Positions 45,536 to 57,632 are shown, counted from the first letter of the stretch. The stretch is 64,000 bases of DNA from Actinomycetes bacterium (GCA_029780675.1 JAKOYE010000092.1:37407-101406), one strand, 5' to 3'. Notes: generated by a model not told the origin, from the sequence alone. Program-made: numbers and translations.

Positions 45536-46200
45536 CCGGACCGACCTGGCAGCCGGCCACGCCCCCGCCGGCGACCCGGCGGACGGAACTCCTCGAACTG
45601 GCCGCGTCGATGTTCGCCCAACGCGGACTGCGGGCCACCACCGTCCGCGATATCGCCGACGCCGCCGGAATCCTGTCCGGCAGTCTGTATCACCACTTCT
45701 CGTCCAAGGAGGAGATGGTCGACGAGGTGCTGCGCGGTTTCCTGGACTGGCTGTTCGCCCGCTACCAGCACATCATCGACACCGAACCCAATCCGCTGGC
45801 CAGACTCGAGGGCCTGTTCATGGCGTCCTTCGACGCCATCGAGCACCACCACGCCGAGGTGGTGATCTACCAGGACGAGGCCAAGCGACTCGCCGGCCAA
45901 CCGAGGTTCGCCTATATCGACGAGTTGAACCGGCGCCAGCGCACGATGTGGGTGGACGTGCTCAACGAAGGCATCGCCCAGGGGTACTTCCGGGCGGGTA
46001 TCGACGTCGACCTGGTGTACCGGTTCATCCGGGACACCACCTGGGTCTCCGTGCGCTGGTACCAGCCGGGCGGCCCGCTGACCGCGGAGCAGGTGGGCCG
46101 GCAGTACCTGGCCGTCGTGCTCGGGGGCATCACCGAACAACCGGGTATCACCGAACGGGCCGGCATCACCGAACAACCGGGTATCACCGAACAACCCTGA
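45532..46200 (+). CDS. kstR2: TetR-family repressor KstR2
   Basis: RRTELLELAASMFAQRGLRATTVRDIADAAGILSGSLYHHFSSKEEMVDEVLRGFLDWLFARYQ; ATG overlaps the SDR stop. Confidence 0.92.
   Translation: MTGPTWQPATPPPATRRTELLELAASMFAQRGLRATTVRDIADAAGILSGSLYHHFSSKEEMVDEVLRGFLDWLFARYQHIIDTEPNPLARLEGLFMASFDAIEHHHAEVVIYQDEAKRLAGQPRFAYIDELNRRQRTMWVDVLNEGIAQGYFRAGIDVDLVYRFIRDTTWVSVRWYQPGGPLTAEQVGRQYLAVVLGGITEQPGITERAGITEQPGITEQP
46126..46197 (+). repeat. Four 18-bp units encoding GITEQP/GITERA repeats at the KstR2 C-terminus
   Basis: GGCATCACCGAACAACCG x4 with minor variation, ends at the stop codon. Confidence 0.95.
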
Positions 46201-46217
46201 GAGAGAAGGATTTCGGC

Positions 46218-47378
46218 GTGGCTGAAGCCTATGTGATCGACGCGGTGCGCACACCCGTCGGCAAACGCAACGGATCGCTGGCGAGCGTGCACCCCATCGA
46301 CCTCGGGGCGCACGCGTTCCGCGGAATCCTTGGGCGAAACGATGTCGACCCGGCGGCCGTCGAGGACGCGATCGTCGGATGCGTCGATGCCATCGGTGGC
46401 CAGGCCGGAAACATCGGCCGGCTGGCCTGGCTCGCGGCCGGATACCCCGAGGAGGTGCCGGGCGTCACCGTCGACCGGCAATGCGGGTCAAGCCAGCAGG
46501 CGATTTCCTTTGGTGCGCAGGCGATTATGTCCGGTACCGCCGATATCATCCTGGCCGGCGGTATGCAGAACATGAGTCAGATCCCGATCTCGTCGGCCAT
46601 GATCGTGGGCCGGGAGTTCGGTTTCTCCACCCCCACCGCGGAGTCCGAGGGCTGGCTGCAACGCTATGGAGACCAGGAGATCTCCCAGTTCCGTGGCGCG
46701 GAGATGATCGCCGAACGGTGGGACATCTCCCGTGAGGATATGGAGCGGTTCGCGCTGTCCAGCCATGAGCGGGCATTCGCCGCGATCCGCGCCGGGCATT
46801 TCGACCGCGAGATCGTGCCCGTCAGCATCGACGGTGTCGTGTTCGCCGTCGACGAAACGCCACGTCAGACATCGTTGGAGAAGATGGCCGGACTGCCCAC
46901 GCTGAGTGAGGGCGGCCGGATGACGGCGGCGGTCGCGAGCCAGATCTCCGATGGCGCCAGCGCTGTCCTGCTGGCCTCCGAACAGGCGGTGCGTGATCAC
47001 GGGCTGACGCCGCGGGCGAGGATCCACCACATCAGTTGCCGCGGTGCCGACCCGGTGCTGATGCTGACCGGGCCCATTCCGGCGACCCGCTACGCCCTGG
47101 ACAAGACCGGACTGTCGATCGACGATATCGACGTCGTCGAGATCAACGAAGCCTTCGCGCCGGTCGTCCTGGCCTGGATCAAGGAGACCGGGGCCGATCC
47201 GGCGAAGGTCAATCCCAACGGCGGCGCCATCGCACTGGGGCACCCACTGGGCGCGACGGGGGCGAAGTTGTTCGCCACCATGCTCTGCGAACTGGAGCGC
47301 ACCGGCGGCCGCTACGGCCTGCAGACCATGTGCGAAGGCGGCGGTACGGCGAACGTCACGATCATCGAGCGGCTTTAG
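46218..47378 (+). CDS. fadA6: Acetyl-CoA acyltransferase (thiolase) FadA6-like
   Basis: [63 protein letters not shown] 46218. Confidence 0.9.
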   Translation: MAEAYVIDAVRTPVGKRNGSLASVHPIDLGAHAFRGILGRNDVDPAAVEDAIVGCVDAIGGQAGNIGRLAWLAAGYPEEVPGVTVDRQCGSSQQAISFGAQAIMSGTADIILAGGMQNMSQIPISSAMIVGREFGFSTPTAESEGWLQRYGDQEISQFRGAEMIAERWDISREDMERFALSSHERAFAAIRAGHFDREIVPVSIDGVVFAVDETPRQTSLEKMAGLPTLSEGGRMTAAVASQISDGASAVLLASEQAVRDHGLTPRARIHHISCRGADPVLMLTGPIPATRYALDKTGLSIDDIDVVEINEAFAPVVLAWIKETGADPAKVNPNGGAIALGHPLGATGAKLFATMLCELERTGGRYGLQTMCEGGGTANVTIIERL

Positions 47379-47788
47379 TCCGCGATGGCCATCCGCAGAA
47401 AGTGGGTGATGCCGGCCCGTTCGAAGGTGCGCCGCCGGTCCCGCGGCAACATCGGCAACGCCTGGGTGGCGTCGATCAATTCGGGGGATGCGAGACGGTA
47501 GCTCTGGCCCTTGCTGACGATGGTGGCCGAGCCTGCCCGCATGACGTTGCGCACCCAGTCCGCCTGGGTTCCGTAGGGGAGCGGAACGATCATCTCGTCG
47601 CCCACCCGGTCGGCGACGACCGGCGTCGCGTAGTCCTTCCCGGAGCGTCGTCCGGTGTGGTGGATCACTGAGGCGTACCAGTACCGCTTACCGGCAAGTC
47701 GCAACATGACCGGATTGAGCAGGTACTTGTTCGAGGTCCGGATCAGCGTGCGAAACGGTGCGGGCCAACTTTCCGGTGCCATCCCCAT
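47375..47788 (-). CDS. Deazaflavin (F420)-dependent nitroreductase family protein (Ddn-like paralogue)
   Basis: LIHTGRRSGK-like segment VIHHTGRRSGKDYATPVVADRVGDEMIVPLPYG...WVRNVMRAGSATI. Confidence 0.8.
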   Translation of the reverse strand: MGMAPESWPAPFRTLIRTSNKYLLNPVMLRLAGKRYWYASVIHHTGRRSGKDYATPVVADRVGDEMIVPLPYGTQADWVRNVMRAGSATIVSKGQSYRLASPELIDATQALPMLPRDRRRTFERAGITHFLRMAIAD

Positions 47789-47805
47789 TACTCGACCGTA
47801 CGCCT

Positions 47806-48888
47806 CTATTCGATGAGCGCGACAGCAGACCGGAGGTGGTCGACGGCCTCGGCGACGATGCTCTCGATCAACTCGGCGCAGGACGGCAGGTCCTCGATGA
47901 TCCCGGCGACCTGACCGGAGGCCAGCACGCCCGCGTCGGTGTTTCCGTCGACCAGGCCGGCCTTGAGCAACATCGGGGTGTTGGCCGCCATGACGACCTG
48001 CGACCAGGTGAGTTCCTTGCCGTGGCGCATCGCCAGTCCGTCACGCACCATGGACGCCCACGTCATTCCGGACATCTTCTTGAACGTGGCGGCGTTGCGG
48101 ATGGCGGCGCTGAAACCCTTGATACGCGAACCGCTTTCCAGTCTTTCCACCAGTCCGGTGCGCAATACCCGGTGCGGCATTCCGTCGACCCGGGTGGAGA
48201 CCACCGTCCCGTCCAGACCGGCGTCTAGGTATTGCCGCTTGACGGCGTCCGGGACCGTCGAGTCCGAGGTCAGCAGGAAACGGGTGCCCATCGCGACCCC
48301 GGCCGCCCCATAGGAGAGGGCTGCCGCCAGGCCCCGGCCGTCGAAGAAGCCCCCGGCCGCGACCACCGGAATCGCCGTCCCCGCCAGGGCGTCGAGCACC
48401 GAGGGCAGCAGCAACGTGGTGGCGACCGGCCCGGTGTGGCCGCCGCCCTCCCCGCCCTGCACGATCACCGCGTCTGCTCCCCAGGCCGCCACCTTGCGGG
48501 CGTGTTTCGCGGCGCCCACCGACGGCACCACCACCGCACCGGCGTCCTTGAGCCGGGCGATGAGTTCCGGTTTCGGCGCCAGCGCGAACGACGCGACCTT
48601 CACGCCCTCTCGGATCATCAACTCCACCCGATCGCCCGCATCGGCGGCATCGGCCCGGATGTTGACACCGAAGGGCCGATCGGTGGCCGACTTCACCTTC
48701 GCGATCGCCGTCGCCAACTCGTCGATGGTCATCGTCGCCGAAGCCAGGATTCCCAGGCCGCCGGCATTGGCGGTCGCCGAGACCAGTCGCGCCCCGGCCA
48801 CCCAGCCCATACCGGTCTGGACCACCGGGTGCTCGACGCCGACCAACCGGGTCAGCGCGGTCCGGATTCGTGGAGGATCCGCGGTCAC
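47806..48888 (-). CDS. ipdC: Nitronate monooxygenase-like flavin enzyme IpdC
   Basis: VEHPVVQTGMGWVAGARLVSATANAGGLGILASATM, VVAAGGFFDGRGLAAALSYGAAGVAMGTRF; adjacent to ipdAB. Confidence 0.92.
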   Translation of the reverse strand: MTADPPRIRTALTRLVGVEHPVVQTGMGWVAGARLVSATANAGGLGILASATMTIDELATAIAKVKSATDRPFGVNIRADAADAGDRVELMIREGVKVASFALAPKPELIARLKDAGAVVVPSVGAAKHARKVAAWGADAVIVQGGEGGGHTGPVATTLLLPSVLDALAGTAIPVVAAGGFFDGRGLAAALSYGAAGVAMGTRFLLTSDSTVPDAVKRQYLDAGLDGTVVSTRVDGMPHRVLRTGLVERLESGSRIKGFSAAIRNAATFKKMSGMTWASMVRDGLAMRHGKELTWSQVVMAANTPMLLKAGLVDGNTDAGVLASGQVAGIIEDLPSCAELIESIVAEAVDHLRSAVALIE

Positions 48889-49631
48889 GGCTTGATTTCC
48901 CTGTCGCGCAGTGACTTCGGATCGAGGCGCCGGATGAGTTCGAGCTCCTCCCCGCTGGGCAGTCGGGTCGGTGGGGCATCGCCGACGCCGTGGATCTCGA
49001 AGGAGGTGTTCTCGCGCACATCCTGCGCCGTGATGCCCGGATGCAGTGACACCGCCCGCATCGTGTGTCCCGGGCCGTTGAAGTCGAACACGCCGAGGTT
49101 GCTGATCACCCGATGAACGTCGACGAAGCGGTAGGCGGGGTTGTCGGGATCAACCTTGTCCCAGCCGATTCCGCACACCACGTCGACGGTATCGCAGAAG
49201 ACCCGGGGGGAGTGGTTCCCCACCCAGTAACTCGTGGTGTGGTTGATGGTGTTTCCGGGTGCTCCCCGGACGCCGAACATCTGCCGGGTCGGGTGTTGCA
49301 GTGGGCCGAAGGCCGAGAGGTTCTGATTGCCGTACCGATCGATCTGGTTGGCGCCCATGACCACATGCCGACGGCCCCAGGCCAGCGTCTCGAAGACCCG
49401 CCCGAACGGCATCCATCCCTCCACCGCCCCGGTGGCTCCGATGGCCGGGGTGTCGGCCAGCAGTTGTGCCTCGCCGTCGGTCAGCAGGATGTCGGGGGCG
49501 AATGTCAGTCGGGCCAGTCGTGCACCGAGGGACACCATGGTGGCCATCGGGCTCACCATGATCTCCCCGGCGTCGCGGAACAACTCGGCGCAGGCGACGA
49601 CGCACACCTCGGCGCGGCTGACCTGGATCAC
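48885..49631 (-). CDS. ipdB: Ring C/D hydrolase beta subunit IpdB (CoA-transferase family)
   Basis: CoA-transferase family 1 beta fold; overlaps ipdA by 4 nt; ISNLGVFDFNGPGHTMRAVSLHPG. Confidence 0.92.
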   Translation of the reverse strand: MIQVSRAEVCVVACAELFRDAGEIMVSPMATMVSLGARLARLTFAPDILLTDGEAQLLADTPAIGATGAVEGWMPFGRVFETLAWGRRHVVMGANQIDRYGNQNLSAFGPLQHPTRQMFGVRGAPGNTINHTTSYWVGNHSPRVFCDTVDVVCGIGWDKVDPDNPAYRFVDVHRVISNLGVFDFNGPGHTMRAVSLHPGITAQDVRENTSFEIHGVGDAPPTRLPSGEELELIRRLDPKSLRDREIKP

Positions 49632-50503
49632 GTTCCGGCCTCCCCGGCTGCAGTGAACCGGCGCACGGCGGCCTGGTAGTCGGCCTCGCTGCCGGTGAGG
49701 TAGGTGGCGACGAACTCCGCCCAGCTGTCGTGCTGCGCGGCGGCCTGGGCGTAGTGGCGCTGGAAGCGTTCGTCCCGGCCGTAATCGGGTGCCGCCGTGG
49801 TGAAATGGGCTCCGCCGGGGGCTTCGACCACCTGATCGACCATCATCCGGTTCACCAGCAGTGCCTGCGGCGGCACCGCCGTCACCAGTTCCTCGGTCGC
49901 GACGACCCGTTCCACCGACAGGTAGCGCCGGTCGGCGGCCATCAGGAACAGGTCATCGAAGTACGGGTCGATACCGGTGTAGGCCGCGTTTCCGTACCGG
50001 TCGCCCAGGTTGAGGTGGACGAATGCCGCGTCCAGGCGCAGCGCGGGCATGGCGATGAGTTCCTCGGTCCCGTAGGGCGAGCGAACCGTCGCGAGCTCAC
50101 CGTCCCAGAAGTCCGGTACCGAACTGCCCAGACCGGCTCGTGTCGGCAGGAACGGCAACCGCTGCGCCGCGGCTTGCAACCCGCAGCGCAGCATTCCCTC
50201 GTCCATCTCCCTGGCGACGATCGAACCCGTGGTGCGGGCCTTGGCGAACCACGGGTCGTAGAACGGCGGGGAGTCCAGTGAGACGAATCCGTAGTAGACC
50301 TTGCTGACTTTGCCGGCCGAGCACAGCAGACCGAGGTCGGGGCCGCCGTAGGTCACCACGGTGAGGTCGGTGACGTCGGTGCGAAGCAGAGCCCGGACGA
50401 ACGCCATCGGCTTGCGCCGGGATCCCCAGCCGCCGATCCCGATCGTCATCCCGCTTTCGATGCCGCTGACCGCCGCGTCGAGGGTGGTGCGTTTGTCCCT
50501 CAC
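49628..50503 (-). CDS. ipdA: Ring C/D hydrolase alpha subunit IpdA (CoA-transferase family)
   Basis: DKRTTLDAAVSGIESGMTIGIGGWGSRRKPMAFVRALLRT. Confidence 0.92.
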   Translation of the reverse strand: MRDKRTTLDAAVSGIESGMTIGIGGWGSRRKPMAFVRALLRTDVTDLTVVTYGGPDLGLLCSAGKVSKVYYGFVSLDSPPFYDPWFAKARTTGSIVAREMDEGMLRCGLQAAAQRLPFLPTRAGLGSSVPDFWDGELATVRSPYGTEELIAMPALRLDAAFVHLNLGDRYGNAAYTGIDPYFDDLFLMAADRRYLSVERVVATEELVTAVPPQALLVNRMMVDQVVEAPGGAHFTTAAPDYGRDERFQRHYAQAAAQHDSWAEFVATYLTGSEADYQAAVRRFTAAGEAGT

Positions 50504-51267
50504 GATTGGGCTTTCCCGCCGGACTTGTCCGTACCGGCGAAATCGTCGCGGAGTTCATCGGAGACACCGGAGAGGTTCAGTTCGAAGGTGAAGCCCTGCT
50601 CCATCCGGTAGCTGGCGTTGACCCGCTGGGTGTCGATGAGGTTCAGCGCCTCTTTGGCCGCCCGGATCACCCGGGTGTCCTTCCGGGCGACATCGCGGGC
50701 GACTCGGAGGGCGGCCTCGTCCAACTCGGCCCGTGGCACCACTTCGTGCACCGATCCGAAATGGTGCAGGGTCGCCGCATCGACGGTGGCGGCGGTGAAG
50801 AACAACCGGCGCATCAGGTGCTGGGGCACCAGGCGCGACAGGTGGGTGGCCGCCCCCAGCGCCCCGCGCTCCACCTCCGGCAGCCCGAATGTCGCATCGT
50901 CGGAGGCGACGATCACATCGGCATTGCCCACCAGGCCTATCCCGCCTCCGACGCAGAAGCCGTTCACCGCCGCGATGACCGGGACCGCGCATTCGTAGAC
51001 CGCTTTGAACGCGGCGAAGCAGCCCCGATTGGCATCGATGAGGGCGGTGAAACCGGGGGTGCGCTGCATCTCCTTGATGTCGACACCGGCGTTGAAGCCG
51101 CGTCCTTCGGCGCGCAGGACCACGGCATGGGTTGCGGTGTCCCGGCCGGCCTCGGTGACCGCGTCGGCAAGGTCGAACCAGCCCCGGGAGGGGATCGCAT
51201 TGACCGGCGGATAGTCGACCGTCACGGCGACGATGCCGGGTTCGACGGTCCGCGACGTGATGGTCAT
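50500..51267 (-). CDS. echA20: Enoyl-CoA hydratase family ring hydrolase EchA20
   Basis: Crotonase motifs AEGRGFNAGVDIKEM, AVNGFCVGGGIGLVGNADVIVASDDATFGLPE. Confidence 0.9.
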   Translation of the reverse strand: MTITSRTVEPGIVAVTVDYPPVNAIPSRGWFDLADAVTEAGRDTATHAVVLRAEGRGFNAGVDIKEMQRTPGFTALIDANRGCFAAFKAVYECAVPVIAAVNGFCVGGGIGLVGNADVIVASDDATFGLPEVERGALGAATHLSRLVPQHLMRRLFFTAATVDAATLHHFGSVHEVVPRAELDEAALRVARDVARKDTRVIRAAKEALNLIDTQRVNASYRMEQGFTFELNLSGVSDELRDDFAGTDKSGGKAQS

Positions 51268-51297
51268 GGCACTCCTGGGGCCGGTCACCTGAACCGG

Positions 51298-51311
51298 AGC
51301 AAGCACTTGCT
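51298..51311. promoter_or_regulatory. KstR2 box between echA20 and the divergent SDR gene
   Basis: AGCAAGCACTTGCT matches ANCAAGNNCTTGNT. Confidence 0.87.
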
Positions 51312-51326
51312 TGGTACGCTAACACA

Positions 51327-52094
51327 ATGCCTGGCCCGATCAGCCTCGGCCTGGACGGCCGGGTCGTCCTGGTCACCGGTGGTGTACGCGGTGTCGGAGC
51401 CGGGATCAGCGAGGTGTTCGCAGGCCAGGGCGCTGTGGTGATCACCTGCGCGCGCCGGCCGGTGGACGGGCTGCCCTACGAGTTCCACCCGTGCGATGTC
51501 CGCGACCCCGATGCGGTGGCCGCCCTGATCGCCGTGATCGTGGAGCGGCACGGTCGCCTGGACGCGGTGGTCAACAACGCGGGCGGCTCACCCTTTGCGT
51601 TCGCCGCCGACGCCTCGCCCCGGTTCCACCAGAGGGTCGTCGAACTCAATCTGCTCGGCATGCTGCACGTCTCGCAGGCCGCCAACGTCATCATGCAGAA
51701 CCAGCCGCGTGGGGGGTCGATCGTGTCGATCTCCAGTGTCAGCGGCGCCCGGCCGTCGCCGGGAACCGCGGCCTACGCCGCAGCCAAGGCCGGAGTGGAC
51801 AGTCTGACCGCTTCGCTGGCGGTCGAGTGGGCGCCGAAGGTGCGGGTGAACGCCGTGGTGGCCGGAATGGTGCGCACCGAGCAGGCCGAACTGTTCTACG
51901 GCGACGAGCGCTCGCAGGCCGCGGTGGCGGCCACCATCCCGATGGGCCGGCTGGCACTGCCTACCGACATCGGCTGGGCGGCAGCGTTTCTCGCCTCCGA
52001 CGCGGCCTCCTACATCAGCGGGGCCGCCCTGGCCGTGCACGGCGGCGGGGAGCCGCCGGCGTACCTCGGTGCGTCGAATGCCAACCAGCGGTAG
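51327..52094 (+). CDS. SDR-family oxidoreductase (Rv3549c-like)
   Basis: VVLVTGGVRGVGAGISEVFAGQGA, VNNAGGSPF, YAAAKAGVDSLTASLAVEW. Confidence 0.88.
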   Translation: MPGPISLGLDGRVVLVTGGVRGVGAGISEVFAGQGAVVITCARRPVDGLPYEFHPCDVRDPDAVAALIAVIVERHGRLDAVVNNAGGSPFAFAADASPRFHQRVVELNLLGMLHVSQAANVIMQNQPRGGSIVSISSVSGARPSPGTAAYAAAKAGVDSLTASLAVEWAPKVRVNAVVAGMVRTEQAELFYGDERSQAAVAATIPMGRLALPTDIGWAAAFLASDAASYISGAALAVHGGGEPPAYLGASNANQR

Positions 52095-52116
52095 GGCCGA
52101 CAGCTAAGGAGATGTC

Positions 52117-53034
52117 ATGGGATTGGTCGACGGCCGTGTGGTCATCGTCACCGGGGCCGGCGGCGGTATCGGCCGTGCCCACGCGCTGGCCTTCGCCGCG
52201 GAGGGCGCCCGGGTGGTGGTGAACGACATCGGGGTGGGCCTCGACGGATCCCCGGCTGGGGGCGGTAGCGCCGCGCAGGCCGTCGTCGACGAAATCCTTT
52301 CGGCGGGAGGTGAAGCGGTGCCCAGCGGTGCCGACGTCTCGGACTGGGAGCAGGCCGCCGGGCTGATCGGGACCGCCGTCGAGGAGTTCGGCCGACTCGA
52401 CGTGCTGGTGAACAACGCGGGGATCGTCCGGGACCGGATGATCGCCAACACCAGCGAGCAGGAGTTCGACGCCGTCATCGCCGTTCATCTGAAGGGACAT
52501 TTCGCCACCATGCGGCATGCCGCGGCCTACTGGCGCGGGCTGGTGAAGGATGGCGCGGTGTCCGCGGGGGACCTGCACGCCCGGATCATCAACACCAGTT
52601 CCGGTGCCGGGCTTCAGGGCAGCGTCGGCCAGGGGAACTACAGCGCCGCCAAGGCGGGCATCGCCGCATTGACCCTGGTGGCGGCCGCCGAGATGGGCCG
52701 CTACGGGGTGACGGTCAACGCCATTGCGCCGGCGGCGCGGACCCGGATGACCGAGACCGTCTTCGCCGACATGATGGCCGCACCGGAGTCCGGCTTCGAC
52801 GCCATGGCGCCGGAGAACGTCTCACCGCTGGTGGTCTGGCTGGGCAGCGCCGAGTCCGACGACGTCACCGGCCGGGTGTTCGAGGTCGAGGGCGGCATCG
52901 TGCGGGCCGCCGAAGGCTGGCAGCACGGGGCCCAGGTCGACAAGGGCGCCCGATGGGAGCCCGCCGAACTGGGTCCCGTGGTGCGCAGTCTGCTGGCGCA
53001 GGCGCGGCCCCCCGTCCCGGTCTACGGGGCGTGA
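52117..53034 (+). CDS. SDR-family oxidoreductase (Rv3548c-like)
   Basis: VVIVTGAGGGIGRAHALAFAAEGARVVVNDIG, VNNAGIVRDRM, YSAAKAGIAALTL. Confidence 0.9.
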   Translation: MGLVDGRVVIVTGAGGGIGRAHALAFAAEGARVVVNDIGVGLDGSPAGGGSAAQAVVDEILSAGGEAVPSGADVSDWEQAAGLIGTAVEEFGRLDVLVNNAGIVRDRMIANTSEQEFDAVIAVHLKGHFATMRHAAAYWRGLVKDGAVSAGDLHARIINTSSGAGLQGSVGQGNYSAAKAGIAALTLVAAAEMGRYGVTVNAIAPAARTRMTETVFADMMAAPESGFDAMAPENVSPLVVWLGSAESDDVTGRVFEVEGGIVRAAEGWQHGAQVDKGARWEPAELGPVVRSLLAQARPPVPVYGA

Positions 53035-55237
<2,203 letters not shown>

Positions 55238-55260
55238 TCATATTGAGGAGTTCGTCACAG

Positions 55261-56514
55261 ATGTCCGCTACCGGCGCCGGCCCCCACGTGCCCCCAGGGT
55301 TCGACTTCCTGGACCCCGACCGCAACGTCGTCCGGCTGCCGGTCGAGGAGTTGGCCGAGTTGCGCCGGGTCGCCCCGGTCTGGTGGTGCGAACAGCAGAT
55401 CGGCAAGGGCGGCTTCAACGACGGGGGCTACTGGGTCGTCACCAGGCATAAGGACGTCAAAGAGGTGTCGCGCCGCAACGACGTCTACCACTCCGGGCCG
55501 AACACCGCGCTGCCGCAGTTCGCCGACGAGATGGCCCGGGAAGATATCGACATGCAGCGGGTCATCCTGCTCAACATGGACGGCGAGCACCACGATCGGC
55601 TGCGCCGGATCATCTCCCGCGGGTTCACCCCGCGCGCCATTGAGCGGTTACGGCCGGACCTCACCCAGCGGGCGCTGTCCATCGTCAAGGCCGCCGCGGG
55701 GGAGGGCTCGGGGGACTTCGTCGAGCAGGTCGCCTGCGAGTTGCCACTGCAGGTGATCGCCGGCCTGCTCGGGGTACCGCAGGAGGACCGGGCGAAGCTG
55801 TTCCGCTGGACCAATGAGATGACGGGAAACGAGGATCCCGAGTTCGCCCACATCGACGCGCGCGCCTCCTCGATCGAGGTTCTCGCCTACGCCATGCAGA
55901 TGGCCGCGATCAAGGCCAAGGATCCCGGCGACGATATCGTCACCGCGCTGATCAACGCCGACGTCGACGGCGAGAAGCTGACCGACGACGAGTTCGGGTT
56001 CTTTGTTCTCATGCTGGCCGTGGCCGGCAGTGAGACGACCCGCAACTCGATCACCCATGGGATGAAGGCGTTCATCGACAACCCCGACCAGTGGGAGCTG
56101 TACAAGCGGGAACGCCCCGCGACCGCCGCCGATGAGATCGTCCGGTGGGCCACCCCGGTTACCGCGTTCCAGCGCACCGCAGTCCGGGACACCGAACTGG
56201 CCGGGGTTTCGATCAAGGCCGGGCAGCGGGTGGTGATGTTCTACCGCTCGGCCAATTTCGACGAGGAGGTTTTCGACACACCTCACACGTTCAATATCCT
56301 TCGCGACCCGAATCCCCATGTCGGGTTCGGCGGCACCGGAGTGCACTACTGCATCGGCGCCAACCTGGCCCGGATGACCATCGACCTGATGTTCAACGCG
56401 ATCGCCGACAACATGCCCGATATCTCCTCGCTGGGGACACCCGAGCGGCTCCGGTCGGGATGGCTCAACGGCATCAAGCACTGGCAGGTGGACTACACGG
56501 GTGCGACCTCCTGA
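55261..56514 (+). CDS. cyp125: Cytochrome P450, steroid C26 monooxygenase CYP125
   Basis: AGSETTRNSITHGM I-helix, GFGGTGVHYCIGANLARM heme-binding; divergent from fadA5. Confidence 0.94.
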   Translation: MSATGAGPHVPPGFDFLDPDRNVVRLPVEELAELRRVAPVWWCEQQIGKGGFNDGGYWVVTRHKDVKEVSRRNDVYHSGPNTALPQFADEMAREDIDMQRVILLNMDGEHHDRLRRIISRGFTPRAIERLRPDLTQRALSIVKAAAGEGSGDFVEQVACELPLQVIAGLLGVPQEDRAKLFRWTNEMTGNEDPEFAHIDARASSIEVLAYAMQMAAIKAKDPGDDIVTALINADVDGEKLTDDEFGFFVLMLAVAGSETTRNSITHGMKAFIDNPDQWELYKRERPATAADEIVRWATPVTAFQRTAVRDTELAGVSIKAGQRVVMFYRSANFDEEVFDTPHTFNILRDPNPHVGFGGTGVHYCIGANLARMTIDLMFNAIADNMPDISSLGTPERLRSGWLNGIKHWQVDYTGATS

Positions 56515-56573
56515 TAACCCGTCCTGATAGCGACGTCCTGACTCGATCCGGTTAAGCGCAAGGAGGATTCCGG

Positions 56574-57632
56574 GTGGATTTCACTCCCGAACCGTCACAG
56601 CAGGCCGTCGCCGATGTCGTCAACTCCATTCTGGAGCGCGAGAACAGCTGGGAGGCTTTGGTTTCCGGGGGCGTGACGGCGCTGGGGCTCCCGGAGCGGC
56701 TGGGCGGTGACGGTGTCGGCCTCGCCGAGATCGCGACCGCGCTGACCGAGATCGGCCGGCACGCCACGCTCTCACCGGCGCTGGCCACACTGGGTCTGGG
56801 ACTGCTGCCGCTGCTGGACCTGGCCACCGAGCGGCAGCAGGATCGCTTCCTCGACGGGGTCGGGAAGGGGCTGATCCTGACCGCCGCCCTCAACGAACCC
56901 GGTGCCAGCCTGTCGGACCGTCCCGCCGTCACCCTCGATGGGGGTCGCCTCACCGGGACGAAAGTCGCGGTGCCCTACGCGCGGCAGGCGAACTGGATGG
57001 TGGTCAGCACCGACGGGGGTGTGGTGGTGGTGTCGCCGGATGCCGACGGAGTGCGGCTGATCGCCACGCCGACCTCCACGGGCACCGAGGAATACGCCGT
57101 CGAATTCTCGGATGTCGTAGTCGAACCCGGTGCGATCCTGGAGGGGGCGACGGCCCGGCGGGTCAACCAATTGGCGACCGCGGCGATCGGCGCGTACGCG
57201 GCCGGACTGATGGCCGGGGCGGTCCGGTTGACCGCCGACTACGTCACCCAGCGGCATCAGTTCGGCCGGCCGCTGGCGACGTTTCAGACCGTGGCGGCCC
57301 AGCTCGCCGAGGTCTACATCGCCTCGCGCACACTGGGTTTGGCGTCATCATCGACGATCTGGCGGCTCTCGGCGGGTCTGGACGCGGACGAGGATCTCGA
57401 CATCCTCGGCTACTGGCTCACCTCCCAGGTGCCGCCGGCCATGCAGACCTGCCATCATCTGCACGGCGGGATGGGGATGGACGTCACTTATCCGATGCAC
57501 CGCTACTACTCGTCGATCAAAGACCTGACCAGACTGCTCGGCGGGCCGGCCCACCGTCTCGATCTCGTGGCGGTCCGCCGGCATGACTCATCCGGTGCCG
57601 AATCGCGGGGAGCGCAATGTACATCGAACTGA
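56574..57632 (+). CDS. fadE28: Acyl-CoA dehydrogenase FadE28/ChsE1-like subunit
   Basis: MDFTPEPSQQAVADVVNSILERENSWEALVSGGVTALGLPERLGGDGVGL; QFGRPLATFQTVAAQLAEVYIASRT. Confidence 0.9.
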   Translation: MDFTPEPSQQAVADVVNSILERENSWEALVSGGVTALGLPERLGGDGVGLAEIATALTEIGRHATLSPALATLGLGLLPLLDLATERQQDRFLDGVGKGLILTAALNEPGASLSDRPAVTLDGGRLTGTKVAVPYARQANWMVVSTDGGVVVVSPDADGVRLIATPTSTGTEEYAVEFSDVVVEPGAILEGATARRVNQLATAAIGAYAAGLMAGAVRLTADYVTQRHQFGRPLATFQTVAAQLAEVYIASRTLGLASSSTIWRLSAGLDADEDLDILGYWLTSQVPPAMQTCHHLHGGMGMDVTYPMHRYYSSIKDLTRLLGGPAHRLDLVAVRRHDSSGAESRGAQCTSN

